A DNA stretch of 26,934 nt. It comes from UMGS1002 sp050309735. Its GTDB lineage: Bacteria; Bacillota; Clostridia; Oscillospirales; CAG-272. Made by a program: the position numbers and the translations under genes. Below, in pieces: positions 15,582 to 23,883 of the stretch. How positions within the stretch are numbered: the first letter of the stretch is position 1; each line of letters opens with the position of its first letter. The stretch lies in contig JBNRMS010000038.1 in assembly GCA_050309735.1 (NCBI GenBank), forward strand, positions 1-26,934. Direction: 5' to 3'. Under the pieces are notes generated by a model that made no database searches, was not told where the DNA came from, and worked only from the letters and a program-made list of their open reading frames with translations.

Positions 15582-16070
15582 ATGAGAGAGATACTGACAG
15601 ACGAACAATATAGACTTCTCCCATCGCTAAAGGATGCCGAACCGCGCGAGCTTGCAGACGCAATTCGCGATATACTATATGATAAAAAAGCCCGGAATAT
15701 AAAGGTGCTGCACGTTGAGGACAAAACGATGATAGCCAATTATTTCGTGCTTTGCACCGGAAACTCAACCACACAGATTAAGGGTCTTGCAGATGAGGTT
15801 GAATACAAAACCCGTCTGCGCGGTTTGCACCCGTCCGGAATTGAGGGCAGGGGAAACGGCGCGTGGGTGCTGCTTGACTACGGCAATGTGATCGTCCACA
15901 TCTTCAGCCGAGAGGCGCGGGATTTTTATAATCTTGATAAGCTTTACGGAGACGTCACCGAGGCCGACGCGGTCGGTTCCGAGGATAGCCGAGATTACGG
16001 TGACATGGAAGAACTCGGTGAAATTGACTCGACGGAGGACGGCGAGAATTTCGGGCCGCCGTCGATATGA
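15582..16070 (+). CDS. rsfS: Ribosomal silencing factor RsfS (YbeB/iojap family)
   Basis: RsfS binds ribosomal protein uL14 and blocks subunit joining when nutrients are scarce. The conserved iojap core covers about residues 22-125 (IRDILYDKKARNIKVL, ANYFVLCTGNS, GAWVLLDYGNVIVHIF, YNLDKLYGD). Total length is 162, against 105-120 for most family members. The excess is an N-terminal lead of about 20 residues and a strongly acidic tail of about 35 residues. GAGGG at 15573-15577 precedes the ATG. The stop codon overlaps an ATG in the leuS frame, but leuS probably starts 21 bases later. Confidence 0.94.
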   Translation: MREILTDEQYRLLPSLKDAEPRELADAIRDILYDKKARNIKVLHVEDKTMIANYFVLCTGNSTTQIKGLADEVEYKTRLRGLHPSGIEGRGNGAWVLLDYGNVIVHIFSREARDFYNLDKLYGDVTEADAVGSEDSRDYGDMEELGEIDSTEDGENFGPPSI

Positions 16071-16087
16071 AAGGTAATAATCAGACA

Positions 16088-18490
16088 ATGAAATACGATT
16101 TTAAGACAATTGAAGAAAAATGGCAGGCGCGCTGGGAGCGGGAGGGCGCTTTTCTCGCCGAGAATGGCTCGCAGAAACCTAAGTTTTATGCTCTTGTGGA
16201 ATTTCCCTATCCGAGCGGATCGGGAATGCACGTCGGACATATCAAGGCCTATGTGGGTCTTGAAGTTATCTCGCGCAAGCGCCGAATGCAGGGATATAAT
16301 GTGCTTTTTCCGATAGGATTTGATGCCTTTGGGCTGCCAACCGAAAACTATGCCATAAAAACCGGCGTCCACCCAAGGGCGGCGACAGATAAGAATATTG
16401 AAAAATTCACCTCGCAGCTCAAGCGAATCGGCTTTTCCTTCGATTGGTCAAGAGTTGTTGACACAACCGACGAAAACTATTATAAATGGACACAGTGGAT
16501 CTTCCTTAAAATGTTCGAGCGCGGTCTTGTTTTTCGCGACATGGCGCTGGTCAACTACTGTCCGAGCTGCAAGGTCGTCCTCTCAAACGAGGACTCTCAG
16601 GGCGGCAAGTGCGACATATGCAGCAGCGATATAGTCCAGAAATCGAAGGACGTTTGGTATTTGCGTATTACCGAATATGCCGAGAGATTGCTCCGGGGTC
16701 TTGAAGAGGTTGATTATCTCCCGAACATACGCCAGCAGCAGATAAACTGGATAGGAAAATCAATCGGCGCTTTTGTCGAATTTAAGATAAACGGCGTAGA
16801 CGATAGCCTGAGGATTTATACAACCAGACCCGACACAATGTTCGGAGCGACCTTTATGGTTATAGCTCCCGAGCACCCGATAATCGACAAATACAAAGAC
16901 AAAATAAAAAATATGCCCGAGATTAACGCCTATCGAGCAGAGTGCGCAAAGAAAACCGAATTTGAGCGCACACAGCTCACAAAGAATAAAACCGGCGTTA
17001 AGATTGAAGGTCTCTGCGCGATAAATCCCTTTTCCGGCAAGGAGATTCCGGTTTACATAGCCGATTATGTGATGATGGGTTACGGAACCGGTGCGATTAT
17101 GGCAGTTCCCGCGCACGACGAGCGCGACTATGACTTTGCTAAAAAATTCGGCCTTGATGTAATCGAGGTTATAAAGGGCGGGGACATTGCGACAGCCGCC
17201 TATACAGGCGAGGGAGAGATGGTCAACTCAGGCTTCCTTAATGGCATAAAAACCAGAGAGGAGGCGGTGAGTGTTGCAACGGCAAAGCTTGTAGAGCTTG
17301 GAATTGGCGAGGCCGGTGTGCAGTTCAAAATGAAGGACTGGGCATTTAATCGCCAGAGGTACTGGGGCGAGCCGATACCGATTATACACTGCCCGCGCTG
17401 CTCAATTGTTCCTGTTCCGTATGACCAGCTGCCGCTGGTTTTACCAAAGGTTGAAAACTTTGAGCCGGGCGAGGGCGGCGAGAGCCCGCTGGCAAAAATT
17501 GAATCATATGTTTCCTGCAAATGTCCGAAGTGCGGCGGTGCGGCGCGCCGCGAGACCGACACGATGCCTCAGTGGGCGGGTTCGTCATGGTATTACCTGC
17601 GCTATATCGACCCTCATAATGATAAGGCTGTTGCCGACCCCGAAAAGCTGAAATACTGGCTGCCGGTCGACTGGTACAACGGCGGCATGGAGCACGTTAC
17701 CAGGCACATGATTTACTCGCGCTTCTGGCACAAATTTCTCTATGATATAGGCGAGGTGCCCTGCGAGGAGCCCTACGCCAAGCGCACCGCGCAGGGGCTG
17801 ATTCTCGGTCCGGACGGTGAGAAGATGAGTAAATCAAAGGGTAATGTGGTCGACCCTAACGACGTTGTCGATGAATATGGTGCTGATGTGCTGCGGCTCT
17901 ACATCCTCTTTATGGGCGACTATGAGAAGGCCGCTCCCTGGTCAGAGGCCAGTGTTCGGGGCTGTAAGCGCTTTCTTGACCGGGTTGAAGGACTTTTGTA
18001 TATGGTTCGTGGCAATGGAATTACGCCCGAGCTTGACGTTAAGTTTCACAAGACTATAAAGAAGGTGTCGAGCGACCTCGACGAGATGAAGTTCAACACC
18101 GCAGTTGCCGCGATGATGGCGCTGGTTAATGATATTTACGAGCACGGAAGTCTCACTCACGATGAGCTGAAAACATTGGTCAAGCTGCTCGCACCCCTCG
18201 CACCCCACATCTCCGAGGAAATCTGGGAGAGAGAGGGAGAGCAAGGGCTGCTTGCGCTCTCGGAATGGCCGGCATATGACGAGGCAAAGACGGTCGACTC
18301 GAATGTCGAGGTTGCTGTTCAGTTAAACGGGAAATTAAGGGGAACAATAATGCTCCCGCTCGACTGTACGCGTGAGGTGGCTCTCGCTGCCGCAAGAGCC
18401 GATGGGAAGATAGCGCCATTGCTTGACGGGAAGACAGTTATCAAGGAAATAACAGTTCCTAATCGCATAATTAACTTTGTGGTGAAATAA
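16088..18490 (+). CDS. leuS: Leucyl-tRNA synthetase
   Basis: The 800-residue class I synthetase charges tRNA-Leu. It contains the HIGH-type motif HVGH at 48-51, a zinc-like CPSC...CDIC pair before the editing domain, the CP1 editing domain with TTRPDTMFGATF, a second CPRC...CPKC pair, KMSKS at 579-583 and a C-terminal leucine-specific domain. Length is normal for bacteria. The ATG at 16088 (MKYDFK) matches the family start, and GAAAGG at 16069-16074 is 13 bases upstream. An in-frame ATG at 16067 has no ribosome site. No T-box lies before this gene; the leucine-type T-box of the window is on a different gene. Confidence 0.97.
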   Translation: MKYDFKTIEEKWQARWEREGAFLAENGSQKPKFYALVEFPYPSGSGMHVGHIKAYVGLEVISRKRRMQGYNVLFPIGFDAFGLPTENYAIKTGVHPRAATDKNIEKFTSQLKRIGFSFDWSRVVDTTDENYYKWTQWIFLKMFERGLVFRDMALVNYCPSCKVVLSNEDSQGGKCDICSSDIVQKSKDVWYLRITEYAERLLRGLEEVDYLPNIRQQQINWIGKSIGAFVEFKINGVDDSLRIYTTRPDTMFGATFMVIAPEHPIIDKYKDKIKNMPEINAYRAECAKKTEFERTQLTKNKTGVKIEGLCAINPFSGKEIPVYIADYVMMGYGTGAIMAVPAHDERDYDFAKKFGLDVIEVIKGGDIATAAYTGEGEMVNSGFLNGIKTREEAVSVATAKLVELGIGEAGVQFKMKDWAFNRQRYWGEPIPIIHCPRCSIVPVPYDQLPLVLPKVENFEPGEGGESPLAKIESYVSCKCPKCGGAARRETDTMPQWAGSSWYYLRYIDPHNDKAVADPEKLKYWLPVDWYNGGMEHVTRHMIYSRFWHKFLYDIGEVPCEEPYAKRTAQGLILGPDGEKMSKSKGNVVDPNDVVDEYGADVLRLYILFMGDYEKAAPWSEASVRGCKRFLDRVEGLLYMVRGNGITPELDVKFHKTIKKVSSDLDEMKFNTAVAAMMALVNDIYEHGSLTHDELKTLVKLLAPLAPHISEEIWEREGEQGLLALSEWPAYDEAKTVDSNVEVAVQLNGKLRGTIMLPLDCTREVALAAARADGKIAPLLDGKTVIKEITVPNRIINFVVK

Positions 18491-18523
18491 ATCAATTGAT
18501 TTTTTGAAAATAGCGGAAAGCTA

Positions 18524-18552
18524 TTGACAAATGGGAGATATTATTGTATAAT
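18524..18552 (+). promoter_or_regulatory. Strong promoter of rpsU
   Basis: TTGACA (18524-18529), 17 bases, TATAAT (18547-18552): a full consensus sigma-A promoter, as expected for an abundant ribosomal protein. Confidence 0.85.
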
Positions 18553-18612
18553 AGTAGGGTAAATTTGTCGTGAGAAGATACTCTTGACTGCAAGCGGAGG
18601 GGGGGAAAAAGA

Positions 18613-18789
18613 ATGGCAGAAGTTAAGCTCAAAGACGGTGAAACTCTTGATAGTGCGCTCCGTCGCTTTAAGCGGCAGTGCGCTCGCTCGGGCGTCCTTG
18701 CCGAGCTCCGCAAACGGGAACACTATGAAAAACCCAGCGTAAAGCGCAAGAAGAAGTCCGAAGCAGCAAGAAAGCGTAAATACAAGTAA
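18613..18789 (+). CDS. rpsU: 30S ribosomal protein S21
   Basis: This 58-residue, very basic protein starts MAEVKLKDGETLDSALRRFK and ends in a lysine/arginine-rich tail (KRKKKSEAARKRKYK). S21 is a small-subunit protein that helps initiation of translation. The length is standard. A strong GGAGGGGG ribosome site precedes the ATG, the promoter is consensus and the gene is monocistronic, closed by a strong terminator. Confidence 0.96.
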   Translation: MAEVKLKDGETLDSALRRFKRQCARSGVLAELRKREHYEKPSVKRKKKSEAARKRKYK

Positions 18790-18790
18790 A

Positions 18791-18830
18791 AAACAAACCC
18801 GGCTTGATAATTCAAGCCGGGCTTGTTTTT
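18791..18830. terminator. Bidirectional rho-independent terminator (rpsU / FkbM gene)
   Basis: CCCGGCTTGA pairs with TCAAGCCGGG around a short loop (18798-18821), flanked by A-rich sequence on the left and TTGTTTTT on the right. It can therefore terminate both the + strand rpsU and the - strand methyltransferase gene that ends at 18881. Confidence 0.85.
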
Positions 18831-18880
18831 GGGGAGTGGGGCGCCGGAATCCACGCAAGGAGGCAAGCGGCGAGATAGCG

Positions 18881-19954
18881 TCAGTTGATTGTCGCGATGA
18901 GATTAATGTCCCACGCCGGGAGATATTTCCCGCGGCGGATATAAAATTTATATGAGGGGTTGAGGTGATTTATGAGCATGGGGAGAAGGAAAATATCCTC
19001 GGAGCGGTGGTAGAGCGAGACGCATAGTTCGGGGCAGTGGCGCTTTATTGTCTCCGAGGAGCCGAGCAGAGCCTCCATTTCCGAGCCTTCAACATCGTAT
19101 TTGATATAGTCAACCGCTCTGCCGGATAGAATATTGTCGAGCGACTCTGCGTCGACTGTGTGGGTATTCTGTCCCGCCGAAACATTCGAGTTTTTATTGC
19201 CCGTGCCTTCAAAAGAAAGGCTTCTCGGCTCAGACCACGCGGCAAGGTTGAGCGCGGCGATTCTGCACCGCGTCTCGCCGTCGGCATATCTTTGGAGTTT
19301 GCGGAAATTTTTGCGGTCGGGCTCCATGGCAATCGAGTAGCGCAGCGAGGGCGAATATTCGAGCAGTTCGCGGATGGTGTCGCCTGTAAAGGCGCCGAGG
19401 TCTGCTATGGCGTTGTATTTGCCGGGGGTGAGAAGCGAGGTGAAGATTTCCTCTCTTTGATGCTCACAATTAAATAAATAGTCGATTTTTCCGGTTAGTT
19501 TATATGATATTATGTTATAAAGCGCGTTTTTGGAGGTTGCGTCGGCGAGCATTTGATAAACGCTTTTGAGGTCGCTTTTATATTTTTCATAAAATTCAAG
19601 CGTAAAAATATTGCTGCCCGCAACCGGCACGTCGGGGGCGTAAAGCTCGTTCTCTGAAGCGATATTTTTTATGTTTTCGATTACCTGGGGGAGTCTTGTT
19701 GCAAAAGAAAGTAGTACTATGAAGTTCCCGTCGCCGTATTTTTCACGCACACCCGAATAGGTGAGCATAGTTTTTCCGTGAAAGGACTGCCCCCGGACAA
19801 AGCTGTCGCTCGCGAAAAAGTCGGCTATCTCAATCTTGTGTTTGGCGGCGAGCGAAATAACTTTGTCGGCGCCGTTTCCCATGCCGTATATAACGATGGG
19901 CTTGTCTTGACGCTCAAGATAACTCCATAGATCCTCGGTAATCTTAAGTTCCAT
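18881..19954 (-). CDS. FkbM family methyltransferase with N-terminal nucleotide-binding-like domain
   Basis: The 357-residue protein has two parts. Residues of about 1-115 look like a Rossmann-type segment (KPIVIYGMGNGADKVI followed by a short fold), as found attached to sugar-modifying enzymes. Residues of about 165-357 form a SAM-dependent FkbM methyltransferase: ADLGAFTGDTIRELL is the SAM loop, AMEPDRKNFRKL follows, and VDYIKYDVEGSEMEAL is the FkbM signature. Such enzymes O-methylate sugars or polyketides; the substrate is unknown. AGAAAGG lies 8 bases before the ATG. No glycosyltransferase or surface-polymer gene is adjacent, so context gives no substrate. It converges on rpsU. Confidence 0.85.
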   Translation of the reverse strand: MELKITEDLWSYLERQDKPIVIYGMGNGADKVISLAAKHKIEIADFFASDSFVRGQSFHGKTMLTYSGVREKYGDGNFIVLLSFATRLPQVIENIKNIASENELYAPDVPVAGSNIFTLEFYEKYKSDLKSVYQMLADATSKNALYNIISYKLTGKIDYLFNCEHQREEIFTSLLTPGKYNAIADLGAFTGDTIRELLEYSPSLRYSIAMEPDRKNFRKLQRYADGETRCRIAALNLAAWSEPRSLSFEGTGNKNSNVSAGQNTHTVDAESLDNILSGRAVDYIKYDVEGSEMEALLGSSETIKRHCPELCVSLYHRSEDIFLLPMLINHLNPSYKFYIRRGKYLPAWDINLIATIN

Positions 19955-19994
19955 TATACATACCTTTCTTCCGCACCGGGCTGTGCGGTAAATC

Positions 19995-20023
19995 TTGACA
20001 ATTATGCCGCCGTGTGATAAAAT
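19995..20023 (+). promoter_or_regulatory. Promoter of the HIT gene
   Basis: TTGACA (19995-20000), 17 bases, TAAAAT (20018-20023), with TGA preceding the -10. The gene begins about 80 bases downstream. Confidence 0.75.
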
Positions 20024-20101
20024 TTAGCATGAAATAAAATTCAATCGGCGCCGACATAACCCGACGGTTATGTGATATTATTTTAAGGGAGATTTATAAA
20101 T

Positions 20102-20440
20102 ATGGATTGTATTTTTTGCAAAATTATCGCCGGCACTATCCCGTCGGCAAAGGTCTATGAGGATGAATTGGTTTATGCTTTCCGCGACATCAACCCGCAA
20201 GCACCGGTGCATATCTTGGTCGTGCCGAAGCTGCACATTGCCTCGGCCGACGCCATTGACGCAGAAAACAGCGCATGCGTCGCCGCGATTTTTGAGGCAA
20301 TACCGAAAATTGCCGCCGCCGAGGGCTTGTCGGGCGGCTATCGCGTTGCGACAAATATCGGTGAGGACGGCTGCCAGTCGGTAAAACACCTGCATTTTCA
20401 TGTTCTCGGCGGCAAGCGCCTGTCCGGGCGGATGGCGTAG
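20102..20440 (+). CDS. HIT (histidine triad) family nucleotide hydrolase
   Basis: This 112-residue HinT-like protein hydrolyses nucleoside phosphoramidates and AMP-lysine-type adducts. The histidine triad HLHFHVL lies at 96-102. The N-terminal Cys3 and Cys6 (CIFCKI) and His45 are the zinc-site residues of many bacterial members. Length and start fit the family; GGGAG at 20089-20093 is the ribosome site. It stands alone, with its own promoter, between two minus-strand genes. Confidence 0.95.
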   Translation: MDCIFCKIIAGTIPSAKVYEDELVYAFRDINPQAPVHILVVPKLHIASADAIDAENSACVAAIFEAIPKIAAAEGLSGGYRVATNIGEDGCQSVKHLHFHVLGGKRLSGRMA

Positions 20441-20565
20441 GTTTTTTGGAGCGGGATAAAGGCGGCGAGGGATAAAAATTTAGGCTATCCTACCACATGT
20501 TAAAACCATATGCTTTGTTTGTTTTCTTTTTTAGTATGGCAATAAAATTAGCAATCAACATATTT

Positions 20566-20622
20566 GTAGGGCGCGACGCCCTGTGGTTTGTGCAAGTAAT
20601 GCGCCGAGGCGTCGCGCCCTAC
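20566..20622. repeat. 15-bp perfect inverted repeat
   Basis: GTAGGGCGCGACGCC (20566-20580) is the exact reverse complement of GGCGTCGCGCCCTAC (20608-20622), with a 27-base loop. It lies between the HIT gene and the end of the minus-strand isomerase gene. There is no T tract to make it a standard terminator. It may be a small dispersed repeat; only one copy is visible here. Confidence 0.7.
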
Positions 20623-20628
20623 GCCGTC

Positions 20629-21438
20629 CTATATAAGCGACCTCAAATAATTGATATATTGATGCAGCGCCACGCCCGGCTCGGCAAGCTCGCGCGACCA
20701 GCGTTTAACCCACTCGTATGAGAGATATCCGTCGTAGCCGGAGCACTTCAATGCGGCGATTATTTCGGCAAAGGGAATCGTTCCGTAGCCGGTCAGAAGG
20801 TAGGTGATTTTACCGTTACTGCCCATCACCGAGTCCTTTAGATGAACATGCTTGAGATATCCGCCCAGATTCGCGACAGACACAGCCGGCGCTTCGCCAA
20901 AATACCTCACCGTATGGTGCGCGTCCCAGATAACGCCGCAGTTTTCCCGATTAACCGAATCGAGGAAGGCGCGGCACTTTTTTGTGTCGGCGAGGGTGCC
21001 GTTTGTCTCGGTCAGAAGCGTGACGCCGTGCCGGGCGGCGATATCACACATGAGTGAATATTCACTCGCGGCACCCGCAAGGTCTGGATTTGTGAGTTCG
21101 GGATTTGGTGTTCTCTCGATTAAGACGCGGGTGTATTTCACTCCGAGCTTGGCAGCAAGAGAAGAATAGTCCTCAACCTCCCGCCTTGCTGCGTCTATAT
21201 CAGGGTTACCAAGTATATAGGCTCCCGATGTCAGTATCGGAATACCGAGCGAGCGGCGGGCGAGGTGACCCTTCGTGCTCTCTATTTTTGCGTCTGAGAA
21301 GGCGAAAATGCGGGGGGCGTATATCTCGTCTGAGATGCCGCGAATCTCGATTCCCGAGTAACCGAGGTCGGCGGCGGTGGCGTATATGTCGCGGAAACTC
21401 CAGTCGGGGCAGGATAGAGTTGAGAATGATAGTTTCAT
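20629..21438 (-). CDS. Sugar phosphate isomerase/epimerase family protein (TIM barrel)
   Basis: This 269-residue protein belongs to the xylose isomerase-like TIM barrel (AP endonuclease 2) superfamily, which includes IolE, hydroxypyruvate isomerase and various epimerases. Candidate metal ligands are the Glu of LLTETNG, the Asp/His of WDAHH, the His of HVHLKD and the Glu of LSYEW, all in the expected order. It is soluble, with no signal peptide. GGAGG is 5 bases before the ATG. No sugar operon surrounds it, so the substrate cannot be assigned. Confidence 0.88.
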   Translation of the reverse strand: MKLSFSTLSCPDWSFRDIYATAADLGYSGIEIRGISDEIYAPRIFAFSDAKIESTKGHLARRSLGIPILTSGAYILGNPDIDAARREVEDYSSLAAKLGVKYTRVLIERTPNPELTNPDLAGAASEYSLMCDIAARHGVTLLTETNGTLADTKKCRAFLDSVNRENCGVIWDAHHTVRYFGEAPAVSVANLGGYLKHVHLKDSVMGSNGKITYLLTGYGTIPFAEIIAALKCSGYDGYLSYEWVKRWSRELAEPGVALHQYINYLRSLI

Positions 21439-21557
21439 GTAAACCTCCGGATTTGTTAAATTTTATAGGTGCGGGGGAGGGTTTTATTGGGGAATCAGCA
21501 AGCTATTTGTGTGTATACAAGCGGCAAAAGGATTTTTGCGCAGAGATTCCGTGCTTA

Positions 21558-21586
21558 ATTATACCACGAAAAGATATTAATATCAA
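21558..21586 (-). promoter_or_regulatory. Promoter of the isomerase/epimerase gene
   Basis: On the minus strand TTGATA (21586-21581), 17 bases, TATAAT (21563-21558), with TGG preceding. The leader would be about 115 bases. Confidence 0.65.
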
Positions 21587-21614
21587 CACTCGGAGCGCTC
21601 GTATAAAACCGATC

Positions 21615-23279
21615 CTACGCCGTCTCAACAGAGGCGTCGTCATGCAGATTTTTCAGGTCAATAGCCATCTCGCGGAGTTTGTATTTAAGTATCTTTCCGG
21701 CAGCATTCATCGGGAAGGCGTCGATGAATTCAACGAACGAAGGCACCTTGTGTTTTGCCATCGAGGCAAGAACAAAATCCTTGATGTCCTGCTCGCCTAT
21801 TTCTTCCCCCTCTTTGGGGATGACAAAGGCCATAATTTCCTCCCCGTATATCTTAGAGGGGATACCGACCACCTGAACGTCGCGCACAGACGGGTGCGTG
21901 TAGATAAAGTCTTCAATTTCCTTAGGATAGATATTCTCGCCACCCCGGATAATCATATCTTTGCTGCGGCCGGTTATTTTGTAGTAGCCATGCTCGTCAA
22001 CCGTTGCAAGGTCGCCCGTATGCAGCCAGCCCTCGGCATCTATAGCTTGCGCGGTTGCCTCGGGCATTTTGTAGTACCCCTTCATTATGTTATATCCGCG
22101 CGCGCAAAACTCGCCGACCTGCCCGGGCCCGAGTGTTTCTCCTGTTTCTGGGTTAATGAGCTTAATTTCAACGCCCTCAAAAGCACGCCCGACAGTGTTA
22201 ACCCTGCGCTCTACACTGTCGTCGGTAGTGGTCTGCGTGCAACCGGGCGAGGCCTCCGTCAGCCCGTAGACAATAGTGATTTCGTACATTCCCATCTGTT
22301 CGATAACCTGCTGCATAACCTTAATGGGGCAGGGCGAGCCGGCCATAATGCCGGTGCGGAGATTGAATTTAAACTCTTTGAAGCGCGGATGCTCAAGAAT
22401 GGCGATGAACATGGTCGGCACACCGTGAAGCGCCGTGCATTTTTCCTTCTGACAGGCCTCCATCACCTTTATCGGACTGTAATAATTGACCGGCACCATC
22501 GTGGTGGCGTGTGTGATGCAGGCCATCTGCGCGAGCACGAGGCCGAAACAGTGGAAGAAGGGAACTGTGATACAGAGCTTATCATCGGGGGTGAATTTCA
22601 TGCGGTCGCCAATCTGCCGGCCGTTGTTTAGGATATTGTAGTGGGTGAGCATAACTCCCTTAGGAAAACCGGTAGTGCCTGAGGTGTACTGCATATTCAC
22701 TGTGTCGTGGCAGGATAGCCCCTCCCGCGCCGCGGCATATTCTTGGTCAGATATCTGAGCGGCAAGAGAGGACAGCTCCTTCCAGTTGAACATTCCGGAG
22801 TGGCAGGCCTCGTCTATTGTGACGACGGTCCTCAGGCGGGGAAGGCGCTTGCAGTCTCGCGAGACGACCCTCTCTCCCTCGGCGAACTCGGGGCAGAGGC
22901 GGTTTATTATGTCAACATAGCTGACGTCCTTGAAAGAGTCGCACATGACAAGCATTTTTGTGTCAGACTGCCCGAGCAGGTATTCGACCTCATGTATTTT
23001 ATAAGCGGTGTTGACTGTGACCAGCACCGCGCCGATTTTTGCACAGGCATAGAGGGTGAGCATCCACTGCGGGTAGTTTGTAGCCCAGATTGCGACATGA
23101 TCGCCCCGGCCGATTCCGAGAGCCATGAAGGCCTTTGCAGTCATGTCGATTTCGTCGTTGAACTCTCGCCAGGTTCGGCGGTAATCAAACTTATCTGTGT
23201 AGATAACCGCATCGCGGTCGGGGTGCTCGCGAGCGATCTTATCCATCCATTCGCCGAGCGTAACATTGATGAATTCCAT
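21615..23279 (-). CDS. AMP-dependent acyl-CoA synthetase (short/medium-chain type), T-box regulated
   Basis: This 554-residue ANL-superfamily ligase activates a carboxylic acid to acyl-AMP, then acyl-CoA. The phosphate loop YTSGTTGFPKG is at 198-208, followed by YGLTEASPG, the GWLHTGDLA hinge region, GRSKDMIIRGGENIYPKEIE (A8) and the catalytic lysine Lys529 in AAGKILK. It resembles the ACSF2/FadD-like group, whose members use medium or short chains; the acyl specificity cannot be read from sequence alone. The start at 23279 has AAGGAG 6 bases upstream. The longer frame from 23351 runs into the T-box terminator and is rejected. The preceding leader is a complete T-box with a leucine specifier, which suggests a substrate connected with leucine metabolism, for example isovalerate (inference). 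Confidence 0.9.
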   Translation of the reverse strand: MEFINVTLGEWMDKIAREHPDRDAVIYTDKFDYRRTWREFNDEIDMTAKAFMALGIGRGDHVAIWATNYPQWMLTLYACAKIGAVLVTVNTAYKIHEVEYLLGQSDTKMLVMCDSFKDVSYVDIINRLCPEFAEGERVVSRDCKRLPRLRTVVTIDEACHSGMFNWKELSSLAAQISDQEYAAAREGLSCHDTVNMQYTSGTTGFPKGVMLTHYNILNNGRQIGDRMKFTPDDKLCITVPFFHCFGLVLAQMACITHATTMVPVNYYSPIKVMEACQKEKCTALHGVPTMFIAILEHPRFKEFKFNLRTGIMAGSPCPIKVMQQVIEQMGMYEITIVYGLTEASPGCTQTTTDDSVERRVNTVGRAFEGVEIKLINPETGETLGPGQVGEFCARGYNIMKGYYKMPEATAQAIDAEGWLHTGDLATVDEHGYYKITGRSKDMIIRGGENIYPKEIEDFIYTHPSVRDVQVVGIPSKIYGEEIMAFVIPKEGEEIGEQDIKDFVLASMAKHKVPSFVEFIDAFPMNAAGKILKYKLREMAIDLKNLHDDASVETA

Positions 23280-23303
23280 AAAAGTCTCCTTACAATCAAA
23301 ATA

Positions 23304-23340
23304 TAAAAAGCCCCGGAAGGTTTTATAAAACCTTCCGGGG
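23304..23340 (-). terminator. Terminator of the T-box leader
   Basis: A perfect 30-base palindrome (23311-23340, arms beginning CCCCGGAAGG) is followed on the minus strand by CTTTTT. It stands between the T-box antiterminator and the ribosome site of the acyl-CoA synthetase gene. A smaller hairpin, GCGAAT/ATTCGC, just before it competes with the antiterminator. Confidence 0.9.
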
Positions 23341-23588
23341 CGAATAAACAAAAATTCGCGGTACCACCCGAATTCGTCACAAGTGACGCACTAATAAGGC
23401 ACAATCATGCCCTGTCTCTATAACGGGAGAACCCGCGGCAGTCTACTTGTTTCCTTTCGGTGCCGTGCGCGGCGCGAGCCGGCGGAGTGAGTTTCGGGCA
23501 TATTAGCGCGGGACTTCTCAGCCACCGTCCCTCTCTGTGCCGCTTTTTGCAACCTACTTAATCTCCGTTGACGCTTTTTGCTATTATA
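23305..23588 (-). promoter_or_regulatory. T-box riboswitch, leucine specifier (CUC)
   Basis: On the minus strand the base of Stem I is CGGAG (23567-23563) with CTCCG (23487-23483). The specifier loop has AAGTA on the 5' side and GAAA-CTC-A on the 3' side, placing the specifier CTC at 23491-23489 (leucine). The AG bulge (AGAGA) and apical GGTGGCTGAGAA loop are present. The T-box core GGGTGGTACCGCG holds UGGU at 23366-23363, which pairs with a tRNA ending ACCA, consistent with tRNA-Leu. AATTCG/CGAATT forms the antiterminator, and the terminator follows. When uncharged tRNA-Leu binds, transcription should continue into the acyl-CoA synthetase gene. The specifier assignment relies on alignment with the GAAA-GGC-A pattern of glyQ leaders. 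Confidence 0.9.
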
Positions 23589-23592
23589 AAAC

Positions 23593-23621
23593 ATTATATA
23601 ACCAAATCAAGGATTTGTCAA
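23593..23621 (-). promoter_or_regulatory. Promoter of the T-box leader
   Basis: On the minus strand TTGACA (23621-23616), 17 bases, TATAAT (23598-23593): full consensus. The leader begins a few bases later. Confidence 0.85.
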
Positions 23622-23738
23622 CTGTTTAGAATGCATATAATTTTTTGGCAAAAACAAAAAATAACTATAAGAATTGCACCTGTGAGCGGGAAAGTCGGTC
23701 AGCGGGGGCGACAGATAGAAATATTTTCATGAAAAAGG

Positions 23739-23767
23739 TTTACAAATCCCGGCTTATGCTGTAAAAT
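23739..23767 (+). promoter_or_regulatory. Promoter of the pyrH-frr-uppS-cdsA cluster
   Basis: TTTACA (23739-23744), 17 bases, TAAAAT (23762-23767). The leader of about 110 bases contains a strong hairpin, GCCGCTCC (23805-23812) with GGGGCGGC (23819-23826). Confidence 0.65.
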
Positions 23768-23883
23768 ATATATATTACGTAAAGAGACAGGGTTTTGTGC
23801 CGCCGCCGCTCCGTTTTTGGGGCGGCTCGGCTTGCGCCGGGCGGCATAGAGCTCATATATCGCAGAAAGGCATGGTCATTTAT

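Noticed and set aside
21105..22631. 508-codon open frame on the + strand antisense to the isomerase and acyl-CoA synthetase genes
   Set aside because: It covers two well-supported minus-strand genes plus the promoter between them and shows no family motif; a shadow of biased codon use.
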